Positions 24,952 to 34,311 of a stretch of 64,000 bases of DNA are shown one piece after another (within the stretch, counting starts at the first letter, position 1; every line of letters starts with the position of its first letter). Position numbers and translations under genes: made by a program. Under the pieces are notes generated by a model, which made no database searches, had not been told where the DNA came from, and saw nothing but the letters and a program-made list of their open reading frames with translations. This DNA comes from MFD04716-140 sp963703125 (lineage in GTDB: Bacteria > Bacteroidota > Bacteroidia > Flavobacteriales > Flavobacteriaceae). The stretch covers positions 806,001 through 870,000 of the forward strand of contig OY969790.1 in NCBI GenBank assembly GCA_963703125.1, read 5' to 3'.

Positions 24952-26778
24952 CTATCCATGCATCTCCTCCTCATCGACCTGTAATGGGGTCGTTTGCGGC
25001 ACGAAATCCTGTCCTGCAATAATGTATTCACCATTATCATATGTTTTACTATAATCATATGGCCAACGGTGCACATGCGGAATTGGTCCATCCCAATTTC
25101 CATGAATATGTTTTACTTCCGCTGTCCACTCCAACGTATTTGCCTTCCAAGGGTTTTTAGCACCTTTTTTACCGTAGAATATGCTACTTATAAAGTTATA
25201 AGCGAAAACCAATTGGGCACCGGCGGTAATAAGGGCAAATACGGTCATTAACACTTGGATGTTCGTAAACTCATCGAACATAGGAAAAGCAGTGTTTTCA
25301 TAATACCTACGTGGTACACCGGCCATCCCCACAAAATGCATTGGGAAGAATATGCCATAAGATCCTATCGCGGTAATCCAAAAATGTACATAGCCCATGT
25401 TCTTGTTCATCATTTTACCCTCGAACATTTTCGGGAACCAATGATATACCCCCGCAAACAGACCGTAAAGCGCTGATATACCCATCACTAAATGGAAATG
25501 TGCAACTACGAAATAGGTATCATGTACGTTTATATCCAAAGTACTATCCCCAAGTATAATACCTGTTAGACCCCCTGTTATAAATGTGGATACCATGCCT
25601 ATTGAAAACAGCATACCTGGGTTCAACTGTAAATTCCCCTTCCACAAAGTGGTAATCCAGTTGAAGGCCTTTACGGCTGAAGGAATTGCAATCAATAAGG
25701 TTGTGAACGTAAATACGGATCCCAGGAACGGATTCATTCCTGAAATGAACATATGGTGTCCCCAAACAATTGTAGATAAAAATGCAATTGCCAAGATTGA
25801 CGCAATCATCGCACGATACCCGAAAATAGGTTTGCGTGAATTCACCGCCATTACTTCTGAAACGATACCCATCGCCGGTAAAATTACGATGTAGACCTCA
25901 GGATGGCCCAAGAACCAAAAAAGGTGCTCATATAGTACGGGCGAGCCTCCTTGGTAATGCAAAACTTCTCCTTGGATAAAAATATCCGAAAGGAAAAATG
26001 AGGTCCCAAAGCTTCTGTCCATAATCAACAACAGAGCAGCCGACAAAAGAACCGGAAAGGATATAACCCCAATAACCGCAGTGACAAAAAATGCCCATAT
26101 CGTCAAGGGCAATCTGGTCATTGACATTCCTTTCGTCCTAAGGTTAATTACGGTAACTATGTAGTTCAATGACCCCAATAACGAAGAAGCTATGAATATG
26201 GCCATGGAAACCAACCATAGTGTCATACCCATTCCTGACCCGGATTGAGCCATTGGAAGTGCACTTAACGGAGGATATACCGTCCAACCCGCAGATGCGG
26301 GACCTGCCTCTACAAAAAGAGACAACATCATTATGACGCTGGATAGGAAAAACAACCAGTAAGAAACCATGTTCAAGAAACCTGAGGCCATATCCCGTGC
26401 GCCGATCTGCAAGGGAATCAATAGGTTACTAAATGTCCCGCTCAATCCAGCGGTCAACACGAAAAACACCATAATCGTACCATGAATAGTCACCAATGCC
26501 AAATAAATATCAGCATCCATAACTCCGTCGGGAGCCCATTTTCCAAGTAGGGTCTCAAAAATGGCGTGAGATTCCCCTGGCCAAGCCAATTGCATTCTAA
26601 ACAATAAAGACATGGCGATACCTACGGTTCCCATAATAAGCCCCGTTATCAAATACTGCTTGGAAATCATCTTGTGATCCTGACTAAAAATATATTTAGT
26701 TACAAAGGTCTCTTTGTGATGATGATGTCCTTCATCATGTCCGTGATCATCCCCGTGCTCGTGTCCTGTTGCTGACAT
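24952..26778 (-). CDS. ctaD: Cytochrome c oxidase subunit I
   Basis: The catalytic subunit of an aa3-type heme-copper oxidase, 608 residues with about 12 helices. Cofactor ligands are visible: H99 for heme a, H292 in GHPEVY with the cross-linking Y296, H341 and H342 for CuB, then H427 (heme a3) and H429 (heme a) in VVAHFHL. The HPEVY tyrosine marks an A-type oxidase, which reduces oxygen and pumps protons. The N-terminus carries eight histidines in residues 6-21. The gene follows subunit II by 43 bp at the end of the long act-cox operon, suggesting a physical supercomplex with alternative complex III. Subunits III and IV are encoded at 0.1-2.2 kb. Confidence 0.97.
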   Translation of the reverse strand: MSATGHEHGDDHGHDEGHHHHKETFVTKYIFSQDHKMISKQYLITGLIMGTVGIAMSLLFRMQLAWPGESHAIFETLLGKWAPDGVMDADIYLALVTIHGTIMVFFVLTAGLSGTFSNLLIPLQIGARDMASGFLNMVSYWLFFLSSVIMMLSLFVEAGPASAGWTVYPPLSALPMAQSGSGMGMTLWLVSMAIFIASSLLGSLNYIVTVINLRTKGMSMTRLPLTIWAFFVTAVIGVISFPVLLSAALLLIMDRSFGTSFFLSDIFIQGEVLHYQGGSPVLYEHLFWFLGHPEVYIVILPAMGIVSEVMAVNSRKPIFGYRAMIASILAIAFLSTIVWGHHMFISGMNPFLGSVFTFTTLLIAIPSAVKAFNWITTLWKGNLQLNPGMLFSIGMVSTFITGGLTGIILGDSTLDINVHDTYFVVAHFHLVMGISALYGLFAGVYHWFPKMFEGKMMNKNMGYVHFWITAIGSYGIFFPMHFVGMAGVPRRYYENTAFPMFDEFTNIQVLMTVFALITAGAQLVFAYNFISSIFYGKKGAKNPWKANTLEWTAEVKHIHGNWDGPIPHVHRWPYDYSKTYDNGEYIIAGQDFVPQTTPLQVDEEEMHG

Positions 26779-26821
26779 AAATAAAAATACTTTTATAAAT
26801 TAAATCCTTTTTCTAAAGTTA

Positions 26822-27880
26822 TTACTGAACAGAGGCCATCGTTTGACCAAAGGTTTGTTGCGTTTTCATCCACGCATTGTACTCCTCTTCCGTCTCAACA
26901 ATGATTTTCATTTGCATGTTGTAATGTGATTTACCACAAATCTTGTTACACAGCAATATGTAATCAAACTCCCAAGGATCAGAATTATCTTCTCCGTTAG
27001 CCGCCTTCTGTGCCCTTATTTTATTTGTACGTTCTACTTTATCGATTACATCTGGATTCAATCTCATATCTGCAGTGGTTGTGATAGGAGTGAACGAAAA
27101 TTCTGTTATCATTCCAGGAACACAATTCATCTGGGCCCTAAAATGCGGCATATATGCGGAATGCAATACATCCTGAGATCTCATCTTAAAATTAACCTTC
27201 CTTCCCACGGGCAGGTGCAATTCCTTGACAATAACATCATCAGTTGCATATGTATCGGATTCATCCAAACCCAACACGTTAGAACGATCAATATCGATCA
27301 TACGGACATTGGCATGGCCTAGAACATTATCCGTACCTCCGTACCTAGCTGTCCAATTGAATTGCTGTGCATAAAGCTCTACAACTATTGGGTCGTCCTC
27401 CTCATTAATATCCATAATGGTCGTCCAAGTATAAAGACCCCAAAGTATGAGTCCCGCCAAGACGATTACAGGAATAATGGTCCAAATAAATTCAAGACGA
27501 TCGTTATCGGCATAAAATAGAGCCTTTTGACCCTTTCTGCCGCGATATTTATAGCCAAAATAATGTAGTAATGCCTGAGTGATAAACTGTACAATGAAAA
27601 TAATGACAAACGAAACGAGCATTAAATAATCATATTCGGCCCCATGGGCGGAAGCAGCATCGGGCAATAAAAACTTACCGTACTTCCAGAAACTGAAAAT
27701 GGTCAAGCCGTAAATGAAAATCAAAAAAGCGAACATTAGATAACCGTTCATCTTGTTATCCTCGTCGTTGGCTACTTGGGAATTTTCTGTTCTGATCTGG
27801 GACAGTTCAAATATTTTGGTCATTTGCCAAATTGCAATTGCCACCAGAACCAAAACAACTAAAGTCAATAATGTAGTCAT
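26822..27880 (-). CDS. ctaC: Cytochrome c oxidase subunit II
   Basis: Holds the CuA electron-entry site of the oxidase. The 352 residues begin with extra hydrophobic segments (about 3-22 and 46-65), followed by the two standard subunit II helices (about 84-107 and 130-152) and a periplasmic cupredoxin domain. The CuA ligands are complete: H240, C311, C315, H319 and M322 (C-x3-C-x3-H-x2-M). AQQFNWTARY is the aromatic electron-transfer region. No fused cytochrome c domain is present, so electrons must come from a separate cytochrome, plausibly ActE or the ActA hemes encoded upstream. The two extra N-terminal segments are unusual relative to textbook subunit II but appear common in flavobacteria. 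Confidence 0.96.
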   Translation of the reverse strand: MTTLLTLVVLVLVAIAIWQMTKIFELSQIRTENSQVANDEDNKMNGYLMFAFLIFIYGLTIFSFWKYGKFLLPDAASAHGAEYDYLMLVSFVIIFIVQFITQALLHYFGYKYRGRKGQKALFYADNDRLEFIWTIIPVIVLAGLILWGLYTWTTIMDINEEDDPIVVELYAQQFNWTARYGGTDNVLGHANVRMIDIDRSNVLGLDESDTYATDDVIVKELHLPVGRKVNFKMRSQDVLHSAYMPHFRAQMNCVPGMITEFSFTPITTTADMRLNPDVIDKVERTNKIRAQKAANGEDNSDPWEFDYILLCNKICGKSHYNMQMKIIVETEEEYNAWMKTQQTFGQTMASVQ

Positions 27881-27904
27881 TGTATGATTTAATATTATAC
27901 TTTA

Positions 27905-29230
27905 CTAATAATGAAAATGCTTACTTTCTTCAATAAATGGATTTCTTTTAGGTTGCAACGGGGCACTTGCAAGAGCCCTGAATATCCAAAAAATAAAGAA
28001 ACCTGCGAAAAACAGCACAGCACCGATTTCCGGAATTCCGATGTACCATTGATCCCCCACTGTTGATGGCATGATTGCGTTAAAAATATCTAAATAGTGT
28101 CCAGCAAGAATAACAACACCTGCCATTACAACAAACCAGTTGATACGTTTATAATCGCTGTTCATCAATAACAAGACCGGGAACAGGAAATTCATTGCAA
28201 CCATCCCAAAGAACGGTAGCCTGTAGTCTGCAATGCGCGTTACAAAATACGTAACCTCTTCCGGTATGTTTGCATACCAAATAAGCATGAATTGTGAGAA
28301 CCATAAATAAGTCCAGAATATGCTTATCCCAAACATGAACTTTGCCAAATCGTGCACGTGGCTATCGTTGACATCAGGTAAATATCCCCTTGATTTCAAA
28401 TATATGGTTATCATGGCTATTACGGTAATTCCCGACACAAACATACTTGCAAAAATGTACCACCCAAATAAGGTACTGAACCAGTGAGGGTCAACACTCA
28501 TGATCCAATCCCAAGACATCATTGACTCGGTAACAAGATAAAAAACCAAGAATGCCGCCGACCATCTAAAATTCAGTTTAAAATTTGAATTGTCGTTGGA
28601 TTCGTCTTGGCGCAACGATAATTTTCTTGAGTATTCCCTATAAAAAATCCAGCCCCCAAGAAAGATAACCGCCCTGATCAGAAAGAACGTAGGATTCAAA
28701 TAGCCCGCTTTACCTTGCAATAGTTCATCATGGGCAACTACTTCCGGATCCATCCAAACAAATAGATGGTTCATATGCAAAACTGACAATACCAATATCA
28801 CAAAGACAACAATGCCACCAGGTACCAAATATGCCGTTATCGCCTCCATAACCCTAAATAGCAGTGGGGACCAGCCTGCCTGCGCTGCTCGTTGAATGGC
28901 ATAAAATGCCAAAACTCCCAATGCAATCATCATAAAAAAGAAAGCTGCTACATAAAGTGCCGCCCATGGCTTATTTTGCAATTGATGAAGCAGATGTTCG
29001 TCATGGGATGCATCGTGACCCTCGGAGTGTGCAGAAGATTCCCCATGCCCTGTAGTCACAGCTTCCCCATGGGCCTCTGAAGCACCATGTGCATCGCCTT
29101 GGCCGGCAATCATAGCCTTTGCCTCCTCAACGGTTCCGGGAGCAGAAACAAAACCAATTCCTATACCTAGAAGCCCTATCACCATTAAAATGATAGAACC
29201 CATTTTTAATCTATTTGAAAACGTGTACAT
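27905..29230 (-). CDS. actF: Alternative complex III subunit ActF
   Basis: Integral membrane subunit of the quinol:electron-acceptor oxidoreductase known as alternative complex III, 441 residues with about ten hydrophobic segments. ActF and ActC are paralogous NrfD/PsrC-like proteins; ActF is thought to be structural and perhaps part of a proton path. It has a soluble loop (about residues 30-85) with eight histidines between the first and second helices. The C-terminus (PLQPKRNPFIEESKHFHY) is cytoplasmic-like. The gene lies between actE (15 bp upstream) and subunit II (24 bp downstream), so position supports the call strongly. Confidence 0.93.
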   Translation of the reverse strand: MYTFSNRLKMGSIILMVIGLLGIGIGFVSAPGTVEEAKAMIAGQGDAHGASEAHGEAVTTGHGESSAHSEGHDASHDEHLLHQLQNKPWAALYVAAFFFMMIALGVLAFYAIQRAAQAGWSPLLFRVMEAITAYLVPGGIVVFVILVLSVLHMNHLFVWMDPEVVAHDELLQGKAGYLNPTFFLIRAVIFLGGWIFYREYSRKLSLRQDESNDNSNFKLNFRWSAAFLVFYLVTESMMSWDWIMSVDPHWFSTLFGWYIFASMFVSGITVIAMITIYLKSRGYLPDVNDSHVHDLAKFMFGISIFWTYLWFSQFMLIWYANIPEEVTYFVTRIADYRLPFFGMVAMNFLFPVLLLMNSDYKRINWFVVMAGVVILAGHYLDIFNAIMPSTVGDQWYIGIPEIGAVLFFAGFFIFWIFRALASAPLQPKRNPFIEESKHFHY

Positions 29231-29245
29231 ATCTAAGTCTATGTA

Positions 29246-29812
29246 TTATTTTGTTAAGTCTTGCTTCAGTTCCATAACATATTCGGAAACCTGCCACATC
29301 TCTTTTGTATTCAATTGTACCGCATATGATCCCATTGAATTCAAACCGTAATGAATAGTGTGATATGCCGTCCCAACGGTAATATTGCGGGCTGGGTCAG
29401 AATAGGTAGGTACGCCCAATATTTTCTCGCGCTTGACCAAATTACCTTGTCCATCCCCCTTGTCTCCGTGGCAAACAGCACAATAAATTGCGTAAAGTTC
29501 CTTGCCAATTTTCAAATTCGCTTCACTTTCAAGGGAATCCAACGGACTTATATTCAATCTGGCAAGCTCTTTGCCCTCTAGTGTGTTTTCAAACCCATAG
29601 GGCATCCAACCTCTTGGAATAGTATTTTCGGCAGGGGTTCTGGCCTCCATACCGTTTGGCAAAAATTTTATTTCACCATACGTTTCATAACCAACAGGTT
29701 CATACATATTTGGCATGTATTGATAATTGCGGCTGTTCTTGTTTGAACAGGCAACAATTGTCATGACCAATACTATCAACAACCCTAATTTTCTAAAACT
29801 GTTCATATTCAA
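29246..29812 (-). CDS. actE: Alternative complex III subunit ActE, monoheme cytochrome c lipoprotein
   Basis: A 188-residue periplasmic cytochrome c anchored by a lipid. The signal peptide has a lipobox ending MTIVAC at about residue 22. One heme motif, CAVCHGDKGDGQG, lies near residue 114, and the distal methionine is likely in NSMGSYAVQL. ActE is one of the heme subunits that relay electrons out of the complex towards the oxidase encoded downstream. Its ATG overlaps the stop of actD by 4 bp, so the genes are translationally coupled. Confidence 0.94.
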   Translation of the reverse strand: MNMNSFRKLGLLIVLVMTIVACSNKNSRNYQYMPNMYEPVGYETYGEIKFLPNGMEARTPAENTIPRGWMPYGFENTLEGKELARLNISPLDSLESEANLKIGKELYAIYCAVCHGDKGDGQGNLVKREKILGVPTYSDPARNITVGTAYHTIHYGLNSMGSYAVQLNTKEMWQVSEYVMELKQDLTK

Positions 29813-30339
29813 TGACTGTTTTTTTCTATAACATTTACTTCGACCGCCCCTGTGGTCGACAATAACTCCTTTAATTCTTGCTCATTACCATGGATTTCCA
29901 ATTCCATAACAAAATGGTCATCAGTAGTACGGACATCTGGATTTTCAGCCTTTTTAAACGGCCATAATCTACTTCTCAAATAAAAGGTAATTACCATTAA
30001 ATGCGCCGCAAAGAAAACCGTAAGCTCGAACATAATGGGTACGAAAGCCGGCATATTGGAAATATAACTAAAACTTGGTTTTCCGCCAATGTCTTGAGGC
30101 CAATCCTTTATCATGATGAAGTTCATCATAACAATGGCCACGGTTAAACCGAGACAACCATACATAAAAGAAGTGATGGCTATACGTGTAGGTGCCAATC
30201 CCATGGCCTTGTCAAGTCCATGCACGGGGAACGGACAATACACTTCCTCAATATGATGTTTGGCAGCCTTTACCTTTTTGACAGCAAGCATTAGCACGTC
30301 GTCATCATTGTAATATGCGTGTATAACTTTAGAAGCCAT
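29809..30339 (-). CDS. actD: Alternative complex III subunit ActD (DUF3341)
   Basis: A 176-residue membrane subunit of alternative complex III. It has a cytoplasmic N-terminal domain (VIHAYYNDDDVLMLAVKKVK, then HHIEEVYCPFPVHGLDKAMGL). Two transmembrane helices follow (about residues 57-78 and 100-120), then a C-terminal tail with an acidic, ferredoxin-like strand pattern. The DUF3341 fold and its place between actC and actE are diagnostic. It carries no cofactor and is thought to be structural. It is 2 bp from the end of actC and overlaps actE by 4 bp. Confidence 0.94.
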   Translation of the reverse strand: MASKVIHAYYNDDDVLMLAVKKVKAAKHHIEEVYCPFPVHGLDKAMGLAPTRIAITSFMYGCLGLTVAIVMMNFIMIKDWPQDIGGKPSFSYISNMPAFVPIMFELTVFFAAHLMVITFYLRSRLWPFKKAENPDVRTTDDHFVMELEIHGNEQELKELLSTTGAVEVNVIEKNSH

Positions 30340-30341
30340 AT

Positions 30342-32069
30342 CTAGTTTTTATTATTTAATTTTTTTGCCTGTCCTGCCCAATCATCTCTTTGCGCTCTTC
30401 CGGGGAAAGCCTCAGTTAGCGCATCCAATAAATTATATTCCTTTTCGGTCATTCTGCTTACTTGGGCAAAAGTGAAAATACCTATTTGGTTCAAGGTTTT
30501 TTCCATTTTGGGACCAATCCCCTTTACTTTTTTAAGGTCATCTGCCTTTTCTTTTGAAGGGTCAAAAACCCCTAAAGAACTTAAAAGCTCTGATGTATCT
30601 TTCTCAACAGATTTCGTAGTCAAGATTTTATCCGTGACCTCTTTTTCCTTTGTCTTGGGCGTTTCGTGAACAACATAAAGTGGTTTCCCGGCTTCTCTTA
30701 AGTTCTTATACTTTTCGCCCGAAGATTTCAATATTGATTTTACCTCAGCCTGTGCGATTACTGGGAACGTCCTTGAATACAATAAGAATAGCACAAAGAA
30801 AAACCCTATAGTTCCAATGAAGATGCCTATATCTACGAAGGTTGGAGAAAACATGGTCCAAGAGGAAGGTAAGTAATCACGATGTAATGAGGTAACAATG
30901 ATTACAAATCTTTCAAACCACATTCCAATGTTTACTATGATCGAAATAAAGAATGAGAACATGATACTTGTACGCAGCTTCTTAAACCACATAAATTGCG
31001 GAGAGAACACATTGCAAGTCATCATGGACCAATATGCCCACCAGTATGGACCCGTTGCCCTGTTCAAAAATGCATATTGTTCATACTCCACACCCGAATA
31101 CCATGCCATGAACAACTCAGTTATATAGGCACAGCCCACAATGGAACCGGTAATCATGATAACAATGTTCATCAGTTCAATATGCTGAACTGTGATATAC
31201 GCTTCCAAATGGCATACTTTCCTCATAATTATTAGAAGTGTATTAACCATGGCGAAGCCGGAGAAAACCGCTCCAGCGACGAAATAGGGCGGAAAAATGG
31301 TAGTATGCCAGCCTGGAATTACCGATGTGGCAAAGTCAAAAGATACAATGGTATGAACAGAAAGTACCAACGGTGTTGCCAAACCGGCAAGAACCAAGGA
31401 TACTTCCTCAAAACGCTGCCAATCCTTGGCTCGTCCTGACCAGCCAAAGCTCAAAAGGCTATATATTTTTTTCTGAAACGGTTTAATTGCCCTATCACGG
31501 ATCATCGCAAAATCGGGTAGCAGTCCAGTATACCAGAACACCAATGATACCGATAGATAGGTAGAAATCGCAAAAACGTCCCAAAGCAAGGGCGAGTTAA
31601 AGTTTACCCACAATGAGCCAAATTGATTAGGAATGGGAAGCACCCAATAGGCGACCCATACACGACCCATATGTATTATGGGGAAAAGTCCTGCCTGAAT
31701 TACAGAGAAAATGGTCATGGCCTCTGCAGAACGGTTAATGGCCATTCTCCATTTTTGTCTGAACAGCAATAGTACCGCCGAAATCAACGTACCTGCATGA
31801 CCAATACCTACCCACCAAACGAAATTGGTAATATCCCAGGCCCAACCAACGGTTTTATTCAATCCCCAAACTCCAATACCTGTTGAAATCGTGTAAATTA
31901 TACACCCAACTCCCCAAAGAAATGCTACCAATGCAATGGAAAAAACTATCCACCAGTGCTTATTGGCCCTACCTTCAATCGGCGCAGCAATATCCACAGA
32001 TACATCGTGGTAATCCTTATCCCCAATTACTAAAGGTCTTCGTATAGGTGCTTCGTAATGCGACGCCAT
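30342..32069 (-). CDS. actC: Alternative complex III subunit ActC (NrfD/PsrC-like) with a C-terminal helix-hairpin-helix tail
   Basis: The quinol-binding membrane subunit of alternative complex III, 575 residues. The first 450 or so hold about ten helices of the NrfD/PsrC family, including GIGHAGTLISAVLLLFRQKW and SIVGCAYITELFMAWYSG. After a charged linker (about 455-507) there is a 68-residue C-terminal domain (508-575). Its motif KKVKGIGPKMEKTLNQIGIFT is a helix-hairpin-helix, and the ending GRAQRDDWAGQAKKL is typical of the small domain appended to some respiratory-chain proteins. The linker and domain make it about 100 residues longer than a minimal ActC. It lies between actB (31-bp gap) and actD (2-bp gap). 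Confidence 0.94.
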   Translation of the reverse strand: MASHYEAPIRRPLVIGDKDYHDVSVDIAAPIEGRANKHWWIVFSIALVAFLWGVGCIIYTISTGIGVWGLNKTVGWAWDITNFVWWVGIGHAGTLISAVLLLFRQKWRMAINRSAEAMTIFSVIQAGLFPIIHMGRVWVAYWVLPIPNQFGSLWVNFNSPLLWDVFAISTYLSVSLVFWYTGLLPDFAMIRDRAIKPFQKKIYSLLSFGWSGRAKDWQRFEEVSLVLAGLATPLVLSVHTIVSFDFATSVIPGWHTTIFPPYFVAGAVFSGFAMVNTLLIIMRKVCHLEAYITVQHIELMNIVIMITGSIVGCAYITELFMAWYSGVEYEQYAFLNRATGPYWWAYWSMMTCNVFSPQFMWFKKLRTSIMFSFFISIIVNIGMWFERFVIIVTSLHRDYLPSSWTMFSPTFVDIGIFIGTIGFFFVLFLLYSRTFPVIAQAEVKSILKSSGEKYKNLREAGKPLYVVHETPKTKEKEVTDKILTTKSVEKDTSELLSSLGVFDPSKEKADDLKKVKGIGPKMEKTLNQIGIFTFAQVSRMTEKEYNLLDALTEAFPGRAQRDDWAGQAKKLNNKN

Positions 32070-32100
32070 AATTTATAATATAGTTACGTTCCTTTATTTA

Positions 32101-34311
32101 TTAAGCTTCGTTGGTATTTCTAACTTTAACGTGATAGAATACATTTGGTTTTGTACCTACATGCTCGAGTAAGTGATACATGCGGTTACTTTCTTTTAAT
32201 TCAGCTACTTTACTTTCAGTATCGTTGATATCACCAAACACTATAGCCCCATTACCACATGCCGCCGAGCAGGCCGTACTGAACTCTCCGTCTTTTATAA
32301 CACGGCCATCACGTTTGGCGTCCAAAATGGTTTTCTGTGTCTTTTGAATACACATTGAACATTTTTCCATAACCCCACGAGATCTTACATTGACATCTGG
32401 GTTGATGACCATCTTGCCCAAATCGTTGTTCATGTTATAATCAAACTCATCATTGTTATTGTACAAGAACCAGTTGAATCTACGCACTTTGTACGGACAG
32501 TTGTTTGCACAATATCTTGTACCGACACATCTGTTATAAGCCATATGGTTTTGTCCTTGTCTACTATGTGAGGTAGCTGCTACAGGACAAACGGTCTCGC
32601 ATGGTGCATGATTGCAATGTTGGCACATTACGGGCTGAAAAACAACTTGCGGATTTGCTGAGGGATTTTCCAATTCACGGAAACCTCCCAAAGAGCCTTT
32701 CTCACCCCAAAGTCCATCCAATTCATCCTTCTTCAAATCATCACCTTCAAAAGTTTCCTCGGAAGAATAATATCTATCTATACGAAGCCAATGCATATCC
32801 CTTGACTTGCGCACTTCTTGCTTACCAACAACCGGAACGTTGTTCTCGGCATGACAAGCAATAACACAAGCGCCACAGCCAGTGCAGGCGTTCAGGTCAA
32901 TGGACATATTAAAGTGATGCCCGACGGAGCGATCAAAGCTATCCCAAAGATCAACCGTGGTGGCAGGAACTTCTTGGTGGTTCAAAGAAACCTGCGGAAC
33001 GATATTCCATTCGGCATGATCCCTAGTATTGAATATTTCCAAACTTGTTTCCTTGATAATATCGCCGCGGCCCATTAGGGTTTTATGCAATTGCACGCAT
33101 GCAAACTCATGCATATCAGATCTCGAGGATTTCTCAACCGTCACCGATTGAACATTGCTAAATCCTTGGTAAAGCGGATAAGCGTTAACACCGGTCTGCA
33201 TTTCAGATTTCATCCCAACTTTTTTGCCAAAACCCAACGAAAGTCCTACCGAACCGTTTGCCTGACCTGGTTGTATGATCACTGGCACATTATCGACCGA
33301 AACACCATTAACGGTCAGTTTGGCATAACTGCCGTTCAAACCGCCATTGGCAACATTTTCATTTACCAAACCTAATTTTTCAGCGTCCGATTTTGAAACG
33401 GTAACATAATTATCCCAAGAAACCCTTGTTATCGGATCCGGAAATTCCTGCAGCCAAGGGTTACTGGCTTGTTGTCCGTCCCCCATTCCCACCTTGGAAT
33501 AAAGTATCAACTCCATTTCACCGCCACTCGTAGCGTTGGTCAAACTGTTAATTGCCGAAGCTATTGGCACAACGGTGGTTTCAGCAACTTCATTTACAAC
33601 TGAACCAGGTTCTTTATCTTTTGAACTTGACGAGGCCGTAATTTGATCGGCCATTGCCGACATTCCAAATGAATTCAGCTGCTCGTCAGTCATTGAGGAT
33701 AAAGGAGGGTAAATTGTCCATCCTTCTTGCGATACTCCTGGAAAAACACCATCGTGCAAAGCCTGATCCCAACTTCCACCGTTTAAAATAGAAGTGTTCC
33801 AAGTTTCCTTTATATATTCATAATAGCTCTTATCACTGCCCATCCATTGCAATAAGGCATCTTGGAACTGTCGCGTGTCGAACAGTTCACGGATAGTAGG
33901 CTGGGTAAGTCCAAAATGACCTTTCTTTATTTGGGTATCACCCCAAGATTCCAAGTAATGATTAGCAGCAGCAGCATAACCCGTAACTTCCGTAGTTTCG
34001 TTCCAATTCGTAGAAAATGCTACGGATAATTCCACTTTTTCAAGTCCCGCCTTAAATTCAGCGGCATTCGGTAAAGAATACATTGGGTTAACGCCGTCAA
34101 TAAACAAGGCACCAACCCTTCCAGCTTTCATATCCCCTATCAAAGCATTTAGGCCATTTACGCTTCCTTGCCTTGTATATCTTGGAGATTTGGCATCAAA
34201 CGCCTTGCTTCCCAACATTTCGTTGATTGCAAGTACAACCGCTTGTGCGTTTTTATCATCAATTCCCGTAACCACAACAGAGCCTGCTGTATTTTTTCGA
34301 ATTTCCTTCAC
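32101..34311 (-). CDS. actB: Alternative complex III subunit ActB, C-terminal fragment (frameshifted)
   Basis: The larger part of ActB, the periplasmic iron-sulfur subunit. In this frame, counted from a GTG at 34309-34311 that is not a natural start, about 460 residues of molybdopterin-oxidoreductase fold come first. Then come four cysteine clusters from residue 476 on: NACTGCGACVIACHAE, CQHCNHAPCETVCPVAA, CVGTRYCANNCPYKVRRFNW, and CSMC with a late CSAAC. These match the arrangement for one [3Fe-4S] and three [4Fe-4S] clusters in this family. ActB is homologous to molybdenum enzymes but is not known to bind molybdenum. The frame continues upstream as GQLDSVV, in line with the other fragment. 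Confidence 0.93.
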   Translation of the reverse strand: MKEIRKNTAGSVVVTGIDDKNAQAVVLAINEMLGSKAFDAKSPRYTRQGSVNGLNALIGDMKAGRVGALFIDGVNPMYSLPNAAEFKAGLEKVELSVAFSTNWNETTEVTGYAAAANHYLESWGDTQIKKGHFGLTQPTIRELFDTRQFQDALLQWMGSDKSYYEYIKETWNTSILNGGSWDQALHDGVFPGVSQEGWTIYPPLSSMTDEQLNSFGMSAMADQITASSSSKDKEPGSVVNEVAETTVVPIASAINSLTNATSGGEMELILYSKVGMGDGQQASNPWLQEFPDPITRVSWDNYVTVSKSDAEKLGLVNENVANGGLNGSYAKLTVNGVSVDNVPVIIQPGQANGSVGLSLGFGKKVGMKSEMQTGVNAYPLYQGFSNVQSVTVEKSSRSDMHEFACVQLHKTLMGRGDIIKETSLEIFNTRDHAEWNIVPQVSLNHQEVPATTVDLWDSFDRSVGHHFNMSIDLNACTGCGACVIACHAENNVPVVGKQEVRKSRDMHWLRIDRYYSSEETFEGDDLKKDELDGLWGEKGSLGGFRELENPSANPQVVFQPVMCQHCNHAPCETVCPVAATSHSRQGQNHMAYNRCVGTRYCANNCPYKVRRFNWFLYNNNDEFDYNMNNDLGKMVINPDVNVRSRGVMEKCSMCIQKTQKTILDAKRDGRVIKDGEFSTACSAACGNGAIVFGDINDTESKVAELKESNRMYHLLEHVGTKPNVFYHVKVRNTNEA

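Noticed and set aside
30345..30548. ActC tail as a DNA-repair domain
   Set aside because: The motif resembles helix-hairpin-helix DNA binders, but it is fused to a membrane quinol subunit, so DNA repair was not proposed as function.
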